From positions 248,001-312,000 of the forward strand of contig NZ_WSTB01000005.1 of assembly GCF_009789235.1 (NCBI RefSeq): 64,000 nucleotides of DNA, read 5' to 3'. Made by a program: the position numbers and the translations under genes. Under the pieces are notes generated by a model that was given only the letters and a program-made list of their open reading frames with translations, was not told the DNA's origin and made no database searches. Shown here one piece after another: positions 17,495 through 26,452 of this stretch (position 1 is the stretch's first letter; each line of letters opens with the position of its first letter). This stretch comes from Flavobacterium hydrocarbonoxydans (GTDB lineage Bacteria; Bacteroidota; Bacteroidia; Flavobacteriales; Flavobacteriaceae).

Positions 17495-18082
17495 TTATTT
17501 TCCCATTGTCCAAAGTACTTTATCAATTATTCTATTTTTACAAATCAACTTCAAGTCTTTTAAATCATTAAATTCGGTGTGTATTATATTAGTTAGAGAA
17601 TTAGTATAATTTAAAGAATTTTCAAAAATTAATTCATTTTCATTTCCAAAACCAGTGAGTTTATTTTTGTATACGGAGTATTTATTTTCTTTTTGATTTA
17701 AAGTTTTTCTTGCCAAACTATCCATCGGTATTATTTCCCAAGGATTATTTAGAAATAATATTTTTGAAGCCATTGAGGCCATTACTTTTTTATTCGTCAC
17801 AGTTTCGGCTAATTTTTCTGCAAATAAATCTACATTGTTAGACTCACTACTTTTAATCCATAAACTGGTTTCATATAACAATTTATTTACAGTCCCTTTT
17901 GGGAAGTTTCTAACAACTCTATATTCAATTAAAAAAGAATAAAAACTTCCTGGGTTTTTTTGAATGTATTCTTCTGGAGATATCTTTCCGGCTTTAAATT
18001 TTTGAAACTGATTAATATAAATTAAATCAGTTCTGTAATACGTTAGAAAATTTCCAATAGCTTCAATTTGTTTTATAGTCAT
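17495..18082 (-). CDS. Hypothetical protein downstream of the ATPase/TOPRIM gene
   Basis: 195 aa, soluble and helical, beginning MTIKQIEAIGNFLTYYRTDL. It has no signal peptide, membrane segment or recognised family. It is AT-richer than the flanking core genes, which fits recent transfer. It follows the truncated ATPase/TOPRIM gene in the same direction, separated by a palindromic attC-like element. It may be an independent cassette or the partner in a defence operon. Confidence 0.65.
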   Translation of the reverse strand: MTIKQIEAIGNFLTYYRTDLIYINQFQKFKAGKISPEEYIQKNPGSFYSFLIEYRVVRNFPKGTVNKLLYETSLWIKSSESNNVDLFAEKLAETVTNKKVMASMASKILFLNNPWEIIPMDSLARKTLNQKENKYSVYKNKLTGFGNENELIFENSLNYTNSLTNIIHTEFNDLKDLKLICKNRIIDKVLWTMGK

Positions 18083-18120
18083 TTTAATTTAATACTGATT
18101 TATATGCTTTTTTTAAGTGA

Positions 18121-18272
18121 GTTATGGCTAACGTTTCGCCACTTTGCGTCTGTTGCGAGCTTCGGAACTGCGTATTTTCTGTTAAAATATAACTTCTTTG
18201 GAAAGATAAACGTCCGGCTTACACAAATTTCGCAATAGAGCAAAACGGGTGTTGTGCGTAGTTATGTTATGC
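18121..18272 (-). repeat. attC-like imperfect palindrome between two cassettes
   Basis: The gap between the two leftward genes is an imperfect palindrome. CTTTGCGTCTGTTGCG (18142-18157) is complementary, with small mismatches, to CGCAATAGAGCAAAAC (18231-18246). The ends GGCTAAC (18126-18132) and GTTATGC (18266-18272) are each one base from the integron core-site consensus. The palindrome begins at the stop codon of the upstream gene, as attC sites do. It is similar in layout to integron cassette sites, but no integron integrase is visible here. Confidence 0.45.
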
Positions 18273-19965
18273 GTTTTTTGATGTTTTTAATCCACGTCAT
18301 ATCTTCTATGTCATTAAAAAAAGGTTGTTTGGATATTTCTATATATTTTTTTGCAAATAGTATTTTATTGTAACCTTCATTTCCATTAAAAAAGTCTTTG
18401 ATACTTTTCTTTTCACTAGTTTTCAAATCTAAAAATTCACTTGAGTTTTTAGCATTTTCTACAAGTTTGTTTTCAAGTAATATTTTTTTAATTATTTGAT
18501 CATCTTCAGAAAATTCCATTAAGGTTTGATAATATAAAATTGTGTTTAAACAATCTTCGACTTCTGTCGGTGGATTTGTCAAATTATTATTCACATCAAT
18601 TAGCACCGTACCTTCTTCTTTATTTATTAATCTTTCGAAAAATAAATTTTTATTTGTTTCATATGGAACTTCAACTTTCTCGTTGTCGGTATCAATTAAG
18701 CAGAAAACTTTTCCTTTAATAGTATAATCTGGGTCCTTTATTGGAGATAAAAGATACATATAAATTTTGCGAACCTCTTTATAACTTCCCATAGGAAGAA
18801 TTCTTAAATTATTATTTTTAACTTCAGCTTTAAAAATTTCTTCAAAGTAAATTTTTTCTGATAATCCTTCACAAATAATCCAATTATAATTATTCTCTTG
18901 TAATAGTGAAAAGACAATTGATTGAACTAAATCATTGTAACTTTTTATGTTATAATCAATAGGTAATTGTCCTTTAATTTTTTTCCTTGATTGAGTAATT
19001 GTTTCGCGATAATTATATAAGTTGAAATAATCTACTGTAATTTCATTTTTACTATTCTTTCTAATTGATGTAGCACTTCCGTTTGTAACAACAGGAAGAT
19101 AGCCGTACCAATGAGTTGAAATTATTATTTGATGATTTTGTTTACTAATTCCAATTAGTTTTTCAAATTGTCCGTAACAACTTGATATGTGTAATGATGC
19201 CTCAGGTTCATCAATTGCTAGAATTATATTACTATCTCTATCACTATTTTTTAGTAAAAACGAATAGGCAACATCAATTAATGCTTTCCTCTTTTCACCT
19301 GAACTTAATTCACTTACTGGAATTCTTTTTGTATCGTTTTCTGATTTTTTGTTAAGTACTTTTATCGAAAAATATGCTTCAATAATTTTCGAAACTAAAT
19401 CTGGCATTGTTAAACTATTTTTGAAATGCCCTTTATATTCATATATTTCCAGAACTCCTTCAATGTCTTTTACAAATGTATCTAAATCTTTATTAATTTG
19501 TTTTAGCGTTGCTGGTTTGATTGCTTTTTCAATCTCTGATTGAATATTTCTATCCATCAGTTTTTGCATATCTTGAGTTTCTAACTTCGTGTAAGTGTAA
19601 ACATCGGTTTCTACAGGAATATATATGTATGAATAATGAGAAATAATATAGTCATAAAAGCCTTTAAAATATTTTTGTAATTCGTCTTCTTCGTGCTGAA
19701 TTAGTGGATTTTCATTAATAAAATCTAAATAGTTATGATAAGAGCCAAAATAAATTCCGCTTTCATTGAACTTTTTGCCAATAAGAATAAGCAAGTATTC
19801 CTGATTATCATAAACTGCTTTTAATTCTTCTCTATGATTATAAAATTCATCAAGTGATTTTGATTTTGTTTTTATTCTTGTGTTCCATAAAAAATTTGAA
19901 AGTTTTACTGCTTTCTCAAAGTTTTCTAAATCCTCTTTTTTACTTTTTTTTAAAACGTCCTTTTT
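18262..19965 (-). pseudogene. 5'-truncated AAA ATPase/TOPRIM (OLD-like) nuclease gene
   Basis: The frame is open from 19965 to the stop at 18262 but has no ATG near its beginning; TTG at 19792-19794 is the first possible start. It contains the ABC signature SELSSGEKRKA and Walker B IILAIDEPEASLH, then a TOPRIM-like region (IICEGLSEKIYFEE and VFCLIDTDNE). The Walker A P-loop, which should lie ~150 or more residues upstream, is absent. The order AAA then TOPRIM matches OLD-family nucleases and DUF4435-containing defence proteins. The missing N-terminus ends at a poly-A tract about 270 bp before the integrase gene, so integration or deletion probably removed it. Loss of function is expected. Confidence 0.75.
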
Positions 19966-20001
19966 TTAATAAAAAAGATTAGTAGAAAGCAAAAATAAGC
20001 A

Positions 20002-20019
20002 AAACGGTTAAAACCGTTT
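20002..20019. promoter_or_regulatory. Perfect 18-bp palindrome upstream of the integrase
   Basis: AAACGGTT-AA-AACCGTTT, about 210 bp before the integrase start. No T-tract follows on the plus strand, so an operator or element-end site is more likely than a terminator. The wider gap 19966-20230 has no gene. Confidence 0.4.
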
Positions 20020-20230
20020 ATATACAATGCTTTATAAAACAGTAGTCTTAGTTTGGAACTCGGTGTCTGATAGGTTTTGGTCTTAAAAATACAAAGATAG
20101 GTTACTAATTCGTTACCGATTAGCAAAGGTAATTAAAGGTGTAACAGATTATATTTCAGTGTTTTGCCCTATTTTTCATATTCCCTTGTAACTCAATACA
20201 ATTTAATTTTAAACATTAAACATTTGAGTT

Positions 20231-21496
20231 ATGGAGCAGACAAAAAAATCTACGTTCAAATTACTTTTCTACCTGAAAAAGAACGAGCCGAAAAAGAACG
20301 GTAATGCCCCGATTATGGCACGTATTACTATTGATGGAACACCTAAGACTTTAGGAACAAAGTTAGAAATCAACCCAAATAATTGGGATTTAAAGTATGG
20401 AAGAGTTGAAGGCAAGAGTGCAAAAGCACTAGGTATTAACCAAAAATTGGATAATATACGGGCACGTATTGATACCCTTTATGAAGATATGCTGAAACAC
20501 GAGGGTTTTGTAACGGCACAAAAGCTGAAACTTGCATTTCTCGGTGTTGGTATTATGGAAGATTCCTTGCTGAAAGTCTTTAAGAAGAACAATGACGATT
20601 TTGGGAAAATGGTAGTACAAGGAGAACGCTCCGAAAGTACCTACTACAAATACAAAATTGTCTATAACCACGTTACTGAATTTATCAAAAGCAGGTATCA
20701 TCGTGATGACATGGCGTTCAGGGAATTGACGTGTGATTTTATCAGAGAGTTTGATTTCTTCCTTAGAATAGACAAAAAGTGCACACACAATACTGTTTGG
20801 GTATATACTATGCCACTCTATCGTGTTGCGGAAATAGCTGTCAAAAACGGTCTTATCAGGAAAAATCCTTTTGAAGATTATGAAATAGCGATGAAGGAAA
20901 ATGACCGTAGCTATTTACTCAAGGAAAACGTTGAGTCCCTGTTATTACACAATCCTTCAAAACAAAATTATGAAATTGTAAAGGATCTTTTTGTATTCAG
21001 CTGTTTTACAGGACTATCTTATATAGATATTAAACAACTTAAAAGTACTAACATACAATCCTTTTTTGATGGTCACGATTGGATTATAAGCCGAAGACAA
21101 AAATCTGATGTTGCCTCTAATGTTAGGCTTATGGAAATACCCAAACGTATTATTGAAAAATATAAAGGTACTACCCGAAATGATTTTATTTTTCCTGTTC
21201 CAACTAATAAAATTTGTAATAGCCATATAGACAAACTTGTTCAAGAATTAGAGATTGTTACAGAACAAAAAGTAACCTTTCACACCGCAAGGCACACATT
21301 TGGAACAATGTTTTTAACAGAGGGTGTACCCCTTGAAAGCCTTAGCAAAATGATGGGACATAAAAACATTTCTACCACTCAAATCTATGCCAAGATTACC
21401 AGTCAGAAAATTAGCAAGGATATGGATTTGGTATCGCATAAATTTGCAGGAATGGAAGCCGCATTTTCTGAAATGGAGAAAGAGGTTATCATTTAG
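20231..21496 (+). CDS. Tyrosine integrase, IntDOT-like
   Basis: 421 aa. The N-terminal arm-binding region (MARITIDGTPKTLGTKLEIN) and a core-binding domain (~110-215) precede the catalytic domain. Catalytic residues are visible: HTAR at 351-354 (His and Arg II), MGHKN with His 377 and nucleophile Tyr 386 in TTQIYAKI. The usual Arg I position (TGLR) is Ser 263 in FTGLSYIDI, as in the CTnDOT integrase, which also has Ser there. It catalyses insertion and excision of the element. It is followed by its own terminator, then by ssb and PRTRC genes. Confidence 0.93.
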   Translation: MEQTKKSTFKLLFYLKKNEPKKNGNAPIMARITIDGTPKTLGTKLEINPNNWDLKYGRVEGKSAKALGINQKLDNIRARIDTLYEDMLKHEGFVTAQKLKLAFLGVGIMEDSLLKVFKKNNDDFGKMVVQGERSESTYYKYKIVYNHVTEFIKSRYHRDDMAFRELTCDFIREFDFFLRIDKKCTHNTVWVYTMPLYRVAEIAVKNGLIRKNPFEDYEIAMKENDRSYLLKENVESLLLHNPSKQNYEIVKDLFVFSCFTGLSYIDIKQLKSTNIQSFFDGHDWIISRRQKSDVASNVRLMEIPKRIIEKYKGTTRNDFIFPVPTNKICNSHIDKLVQELEIVTEQKVTFHTARHTFGTMFLTEGVPLESLSKMMGHKNISTTQIYAKITSQKISKDMDLVSHKFAGMEAAFSEMEKEVII

Positions 21497-21518
21497 AATT
21501 TATATACACACAGAGCGA

Positions 21519-21543
21519 AGCAGGATTATGTCCTGCTTTTTTT
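21519..21543 (+). terminator. Rho-independent terminator after the integrase
   Basis: AGCAGGA-TTATG-TCCTGCT followed by TTTTTT: a 7-bp stem, 5-nt loop and U-tract, 23 bp past the integrase stop. Confidence 0.85.
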
Positions 21544-21557
21544 ATGCCCATACTTAA

Positions 21558-21728
21558 TCCTCAAAAGCACATTTATTCCTCCAGCACCCATCCCATGCAA
21601 TAAAAGAGCTTTGGCAGGATGACTTAATAAACCATACTGAAAAACTATCCAATCTTATCCCTCAACAAATATTTTCAGTACCGTTTACGTGGCCTCCAAA
21701 GCCACAATACTTTGAGATACTAAAATAA
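21558..21728 (+). pseudogene. Possible C-terminal gene remnant
   Basis: A 56-codon open frame without an ATG reads IKELWQDDLINHTEKLSNLI and ends FTWPPKPQYFEILK then TAA. The composition looks protein-like, but there is no start and no recognised family. It may be the tail of a gene lost during element rearrangement. Confidence 0.25.
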
Positions 21729-21874
21729 ATTCTGCTAAATGTAATTGCAGGTTTTGTAATCATAAGGCCATTTCCTCAATGCCTTTTTCAAGTGCTTCCA
21801 CATGATTTTTTATTCAAGAACCGATATGCTTTTTTGTTCCATTTCAAGAGCAAAGGTATTTCCGTGTTCTTAAC

Positions 21875-21960
21875 GCAGAAACAAGGTCGTGCCTTCCTGG
21901 TTTGCAAAAAAAATCTCCACCCATTCGGGTCGTATTTTTTTGACAAAACCTTGTTCCTGC
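21875..21960. repeat. 86-bp nested inverted repeat upstream of ssb
   Basis: GCAGAAACAAGGT (21875-21887) and ACCTTGTTCCTGC (21948-21960) are inverted with one mismatch. Inside them lie an A-run ending AAAT and a matching ATTTTTTT, and at the centre ACCC-ATTC-GGGT. The whole can fold into one long interrupted hairpin. It lies in a 620-bp gap (21541-22161) otherwise without a convincing gene, between the integrase and ssb. Candidates are an origin of replication or transfer, or a single-strand promoter. Confidence 0.5.
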
Positions 21961-22161
21961 TAAACACTAACCTTTTTATGCTCGTGAAACGAAACAAAGC
22001 ATACTCCGGCTCTTTAGACGAATAAAAAAAATGTCAGAAATGAAAAAATACAGCATTGGAAATGGCAAAAGAGTGAAACGAAACTTCAGCACCTCCTCTC
22101 ATTGCCGAATAAATCAAGGGAAAAATCAGAACAAAATTAATAACGCAAAAAAGTAGAAATC

Positions 22162-22539
22162 ATGAACATTACAGGAAGACTGACAAGAGATGCGGAAGTA
22201 CGCACAACGTCACAGGACAAACAAGTAGTAAATTTTTCAGTAGCGACCAACGACAGCTACCGTAACAAACAAGGTGAGCGTGTAGAGCAAACAACCTATT
22301 TTGATTGCTCCTATTGGATAACCCCAAATGTAGCCAAGCTACTTACAAAAGGCACTTTGGTAGAACTATCGGGAAGAGTAAGTACAAGAGCGTGGACAGG
22401 CAATGACGGAGAGCCAAGAGCAGGACTGAATTTCCATACCTCACAAATCAAACTGCACGGCGGTGGCAAAAAAACGGAAACGGTACAAGCCACCACAGGC
22501 ACAAACAATAATAAGACAGAAGACGACCTACCATTTTAA
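22162..22539 (+). CDS. ssb: Single-stranded DNA-binding protein
   Basis: 125 aa. The OB-fold signature is clear: MNITGRLTRDAEVRTTSQDK, VNFSVATNDSYRNKQGERV, TTYFDCSYWI and KLLTKGTLVELSGRVSTRAW. The tail is short and acidic, ending DDLPF, the conserved C-terminal peptide that binds partner proteins. Length is slightly below chromosomal SSB, as is common on mobile elements. It probably protects single-stranded element DNA during transfer or replication. It is first in the ssb-DUF932-PRTRC cluster. Confidence 0.95.
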   Translation: MNITGRLTRDAEVRTTSQDKQVVNFSVATNDSYRNKQGERVEQTTYFDCSYWITPNVAKLLTKGTLVELSGRVSTRAWTGNDGEPRAGLNFHTSQIKLHGGGKKTETVQATTGTNNNKTEDDLPF

Positions 22540-22583
22540 CAACGAGTATTCAATCATTTTTTAACATCAAAATTTTAAGCATT

Positions 22584-23657
22584 ATGGCACATAATATCAA
22601 TTTCAACGAGAGAACAGGACGTTATTCATTTTTTAGCGTTCAGCAAAAAGCGTGGCACGGTTTGGGGCAAATCGTAGAACAGTACCCGACAAGCGAAGAA
22701 GCTATCAAGCACGCAGGGTTAGATTACGAAGTCGTAAAATCCCCACTATTTACAAAAGGTTCGGGCATTATCGAAACGGCTAACGGTATTGAGATAGGCA
22801 GTAGTGAATTGGAAGTACCTAACTATTTTGCTAACATACGCACCGATAACAATGCAGTATTGGGAGTAGTCGGAAAGGATTACCACATAGTACAAAATCG
22901 TGAAGCCTTTAATTTCTTTGATGCAATTGTAGGTGGTGGCGAGGGTATTCTCTATGAAACCGCAGGAGCATTAGGAAACGGAGAACGTATTTTCATCACA
23001 GCCAAATTGCCTGACTACATCCGTGTCGGTAATGGCGATGATGTTACGGAAAAGTACATCTTCCTAACCACTTCGCACGATGGTAGCGGAAGTATCACAG
23101 CCGCATTTACTCCTATCCGTATAGTTTGCCAAAACACCTTAAACGCTTCGTTACGCAGTATGACCAATGTGGTTCGTATCAAACATACTTCGGGAGCAAA
23201 ACAACGTATAGAAAATGCCCACAAGATTATGGGACTTGCCAACACATTGAGCAACCAATTAGAGGGAATTTTCAATGAGTGGGCAAAAGTGAAGGTAACA
23301 GACCAAGAGGTTAAAAAGCTAATCCAATTGGCACTTTGCCCGAATAAGGAAACCTTTGATTTGCTAAAAAAGGGTGCTATGGATGAAATTTCCACCGTGT
23401 TCAAAAATACCGTTGAGGACGCATTTGCATACGCAATGATAAGCGATACACAGCAAATGGACACAACAAAAGGCACTTTGTTCGGAGCGTATAACGCTGT
23501 TACAGGCTACTATCAGAACGTGAGAAATTACAAGAATGACGAAGCCAAATTACAAAGCATTGTATTGGGTGGTACTGCTCAACTCAAATCACAGAAAGCA
23601 TTTGACTTGTGTAATGGTTTTGCTTTAGATGGTGCAGAAATCCTAAACCTTAATTAA
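22584..23657 (+). CDS. DUF932 phage/plasmid-like protein
   Basis: 357 aa starting MAHNINFNERTGRYSFFSVQ, with AWHGLGQIVEQYPTSEEAIK, VLGVVGKDYHIVQNREAF and FTPIRIVCQNTLNASLRS. These are hallmark blocks of DUF932 (TIGR03299-type), a family found on phages, plasmids and conjugative elements. It is cytosolic and its molecular function is not settled. It lies 44 bp after ssb and ahead of the PRTRC genes, a common neighbourhood. Confidence 0.9.
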   Translation: MAHNINFNERTGRYSFFSVQQKAWHGLGQIVEQYPTSEEAIKHAGLDYEVVKSPLFTKGSGIIETANGIEIGSSELEVPNYFANIRTDNNAVLGVVGKDYHIVQNREAFNFFDAIVGGGEGILYETAGALGNGERIFITAKLPDYIRVGNGDDVTEKYIFLTTSHDGSGSITAAFTPIRIVCQNTLNASLRSMTNVVRIKHTSGAKQRIENAHKIMGLANTLSNQLEGIFNEWAKVKVTDQEVKKLIQLALCPNKETFDLLKKGAMDEISTVFKNTVEDAFAYAMISDTQQMDTTKGTLFGAYNAVTGYYQNVRNYKNDEAKLQSIVLGGTAQLKSQKAFDLCNGFALDGAEILNLN

Positions 23658-23709
23658 ATAACAACAGGCTACCGCCTTAATCGGTGGTAGCCTACAAAAT
23701 TTCATAACA

Positions 23710-24309
23710 ATGAATACAAATTTTTTCAACCAGATACAGCAGTTGGACTTTACAGGAGTATTACAACTGAACATTTCAAAAGGAATAGAAAGCAACCTAA
23801 TCGTAACAGTATTGCTTAACAACGAACAATGCGGAGATAGTGCCAAAAACGGTATTCCCCCATTGACATTTAACGCCACGCCCCAAGAGTTTGACGAGGG
23901 ATTTTTTGAACAGATTACCAAACCTATACAAAAAATATCAGGCTTAATGGTGGATATGGAAAAATTCTTAAAGCAATTGGAAGAAGTTAAAAAACAATCG
24001 GCAATCGAGAAAGAAAAAGCCGAAAAGGAGAAAAAGGAAAAAGAAGCCAAAGACAAGAAATTTAAAGATGCTATAGTAAAGGCTGACGAGTTGGAGAAAG
24101 AGGGTAAGTTCCGTGAAGCGTGGATGAAAGTACCCGATATAACGGAGTTTCCCGAAAAAGCGGACGAGATACGCAAACGCAAAACATCATTATCCGACAA
24201 GTTTGCCACACCGAGCCTTTTCGGAACAATGGAAGAAGCACCACATGAATCGCCAGAGGAAGCAGTTACTGCCGATTATCCTATTGATGAAGCGGACGAA
24301 GAAGAATAA
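23710..24309 (+). CDS. PRTRC system protein E
   Basis: 199 aa. The N-terminal ~85 residues (FFNQIQQLDFTGVLQLNISK; LTFNATPQEFDEGFFEQITK) match the PRTRC protein E pattern. A highly charged coiled coil follows (about 95-130, KEKAEKEKKEKEAKDKK), then an acidic tail (DYPIDEADEEE). PRTRC clusters occur on plasmids and integrative elements of many phyla; their role, probably in maintenance or transfer, is not established. It is first of the E-C-B-ThiF series. Confidence 0.85.
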   Translation: MNTNFFNQIQQLDFTGVLQLNISKGIESNLIVTVLLNNEQCGDSAKNGIPPLTFNATPQEFDEGFFEQITKPIQKISGLMVDMEKFLKQLEEVKKQSAIEKEKAEKEKKEKEAKDKKFKDAIVKADELEKEGKFREAWMKVPDITEFPEKADEIRKRKTSLSDKFATPSLFGTMEEAPHESPEEAVTADYPIDEADEEE

Positions 24310-24336
24310 AAGTGTTAACCCCAAAATCAGAAAGTT

Positions 24337-24555
24337 ATGTTATTAGCAACGCAATTAGAGCGAGTTTTCATACTCAAAGATAAAGGACAGGACATCAGAC
24401 TGACCGACCCCGAACCACGTTGGAGCGTGGAAGCCGTAATGAATTTTTACGCCAATATGTACCCGATTTTGACAACCGCAAAAGTATCAGCACCACAAAT
24501 AAAAGATGATGCAGTCGAGTACAAATTTGAGAGCGTAATGGGTACGAAAGGTTAA
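24337..24555 (+). CDS. PRTRC system protein C (ubiquitin-like)
   Basis: 72 aa: MLLATQLERVFILKDKGQDI, PRWSVEAVMNFYANMYPILT and YKFESVMGTKG. This is the PRTRC protein C family, which is predicted to have a beta-grasp, ubiquitin-like fold. Notably the protein ends TKG, close to the terminal Gly of ubiquitin-like modifiers, and the operon also encodes a ThiF/E1-like protein. It lies 27 bp after protein E. Confidence 0.85.
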   Translation: MLLATQLERVFILKDKGQDIRLTDPEPRWSVEAVMNFYANMYPILTTAKVSAPQIKDDAVEYKFESVMGTKG

Positions 24556-24579
24556 ACCAAAATTTTAAAACGATGAATT

Positions 24580-24868
24580 ATGCAACGCAACATCATATCG
24601 GGAACTATCAGCATACCCGAACAGAAACGACAACGGCAATTGCACCGACAGTTGGGCGAGTTTGCCAATTGGATGCAAAGACCAAAGGATGCAAACCAAG
24701 TGCAGAAAGACAAGCAGAAGTCCGTACCGATAGCAATGCTACCAATGGTATTTTAAAGTGTACGTTTCTGCCAAAACTGAAAACAGCAAAATCCGTACAG
24801 GCTTGTCAGAAAACGGAGAGGGATTTTCACAAGTCCCTTTCCAAACTTGCCGAGCATCACAGCATTGA
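24580..24868 (+). pseudogene. Frameshifted small PRTRC-cluster gene
   Basis: Frame one, from the ATG at 24580, reads MQRNIISGTISIPEQKRQRQ and continues to MLPMVF, then stops at 24754-24756. One base later another frame continues naturally as FKVYVSAKTENSKIRTGLSE to a TGA at 24866-24868. The join is the GTATTTTAAA tract: with three T instead of four the two parts become one ~95-residue protein. The TGA is 4 bp before the next ATG, as for coupled genes. A longer frame starting at 24573 also covers this stretch, but its N-terminal 100 residues look like an out-of-frame translation. Either a real 1-base insertion or a slippery-site frameshift. Confidence 0.6.
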
Positions 24869-24872
24869 GCCA

Positions 24873-25736
24873 ATGCAGACCCAAGATTTTGAGTTTCCAT
24901 ACAATATAGTATTGTCTATGTGGGATATGGAAACCAAAGTAAAACGTACCAATATCAATTGGGAAGGTTTTAAATTGATACAGGATAGCAAGAAAACCTA
25001 CTTTACAAGTGAGGAACGGTACAACACAGGTACAACCTTGTATTACATTCCAGTTGTGCCACTCTTTCAAATACTCAAAGACCAGAAGCGTAAAAAGACC
25101 GCACAGCTTTTACTATCAGTATGCAGTTATCTGTACCACATTGCCCAAATTCCCTATTACAGACAAGAAGAAAGTTATTTGTATTGGCTTTACGAAATGA
25201 TGAACGATTGGGTTGAACAGGACGAGGAAACGGCAGAAACCGAAACCAACAAACGTGAGTTGAGAAATGCCGAATACATTGGCGATAAGGTGGAACAGAA
25301 GTTATTCAACCTCATCAATCTAAAGGTATTTGAAAAGCGTTTGAACCGATTTAAAAGTGTTGATACGTTCGATAGCGAATGTTGGAAAATTGCTCGCAAT
25401 GCGTTTGCCCTTTATACTGAATATCCAAGCGAAAATATTTTCAGAAACGCAACATTGCCCGAAAAAGACCCTTATGATAATGACGAGAATGAAATAATCG
25501 GAATGGAAAAGTACATTTCATTTATTGCAGATACTAAAGGCTGGTTATACGAAAGTCTTTCAGATACAATCAACAATGAATTTAACGAGTACGGAGCAAT
25601 GGAAGAGCCAACTATTTCCAAGCAATTTGACGGAAGCGAAATACCAACAGCCAACCTCGATTTTGAGAACCGTTTGTTTGATTTATTAAATGATTTGAGT
25701 GGATTATTATACGAATACAAAACGATAGAAAAATGA
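24873..25736 (+). CDS. PRTRC-associated hypothetical protein
   Basis: 287 aa from the ATG at 24873 (MQTQDFEFPYNIVLSMWDME), chosen because upstream sequence in this frame is better explained by another gene. It is soluble and helical, with a LYYIPVVPLFQILKDQKRKK segment, an acidic EQDEETAETETNKRE loop and a C-terminal NRLFDLLNDLSGLLYEYKTI helix. I do not recognise a named family; genes in this slot occur between PRTRC C and B in Bacteroidetes elements. The stop overlaps the start of protein B by 4 bp. Confidence 0.75.
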   Translation: MQTQDFEFPYNIVLSMWDMETKVKRTNINWEGFKLIQDSKKTYFTSEERYNTGTTLYYIPVVPLFQILKDQKRKKTAQLLLSVCSYLYHIAQIPYYRQEESYLYWLYEMMNDWVEQDEETAETETNKRELRNAEYIGDKVEQKLFNLINLKVFEKRLNRFKSVDTFDSECWKIARNAFALYTEYPSENIFRNATLPEKDPYDNDENEIIGMEKYISFIADTKGWLYESLSDTINNEFNEYGAMEEPTISKQFDGSEIPTANLDFENRLFDLLNDLSGLLYEYKTIEK

Positions 25737-26452
25737 ACACAACAACAGATATAACAGACCATTTCGGAACATTGTACCACCCAAAATCTGCTTTGGTTTT
25801 CTACGAAGCCAAAGGAACAGATACCGATATGTACGTGGAGCATTTTGATATGGATAGCAATGGAACGCCTATAAATGCCCACCCACTGACAGTAAAAGAA
25901 GCTAACATTTTGGCAAAGGCTTTACAGACGGATGAAGAAAAAAACACAGCCTTTTTAAAGCCAAAGGGAATTTTGCCTACCAACATTCTGCATATTAATT
26001 CGAGCGAAAAAGGTACGGTGCTATGGTACACCAAAACACAGCAAAGGCAGATATATTTTGTGGATAGTTTGGGCATACCCAACGGAAAGGCACAAGTACC
26101 GCCAATGCTTTGGTTAGCGAGCAAAAGCAGTCTTACGGTATTTGCTTTGGCAAGCGACAGAAGACCTACCGAGAAAACGCCATTGCATTACGTCCCATTT
26201 TTCAATATCTACGAAAAAGGCAACGTATGTATGGGTACTGTTAGTATTGACATTAAAAATTCGGCTTCGGTTGAGGAATTTATACAGGCTTGGGAACATT
26301 ATTTTTTCAATTCCTATTTCAGCCATTCATTATGCGAAAACTTGACGAAAAAAAACATTGTAAACCTTTGGAAAGACCTTATCAACACAGACAAACCCTT
26401 TCCTAAAGAAGTATTAAAAAAGAACAACAAAACCCTTAAAAATCTATTGTGA
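25733..26452 (+). CDS. PRTRC system protein B
   Basis: 239 aa beginning MNTTTDITDHFGTLYHPKSA. It contains VLWYTKTQQRQIYFVDSLGI and VPPMLWLASKSSLTVFALAS, then PLHYVPFFNIYEKGNVCMGT, all typical of the PRTRC protein B family (PF14460-type). Function is unknown; it is always found with the other PRTRC genes. It overlaps both neighbours (ATGA and TGATG junctions), so the operon is translationally coupled. Confidence 0.88.
   Translation: MNTTTDITDHFGTLYHPKSALVFYEAKGTDTDMYVEHFDMDSNGTPINAHPLTVKEANILAKALQTDEEKNTAFLKPKGILPTNILHINSSEKGTVLWYTKTQQRQIYFVDSLGIPNGKAQVPPMLWLASKSSLTVFALASDRRPTEKTPLHYVPFFNIYEKGNVCMGTVSIDIKNSASVEEFIQAWEHYFFNSYFSHSLCENLTKKNIVNLWKDLINTDKPFPKEVLKKNNKTLKNLL

Noticed and set aside
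21792..22025. Small open frames on both strands in the palindromic region
   Set aside because: They are by-products of the inverted repeat, with no start context or family features.
24573..25736. One 387-residue protein beginning MNYATQHH
   Set aside because: The first ~100 residues look unlike a real protein and overlap a better frame; the ATG at 24873 is coupled to the previous stop.
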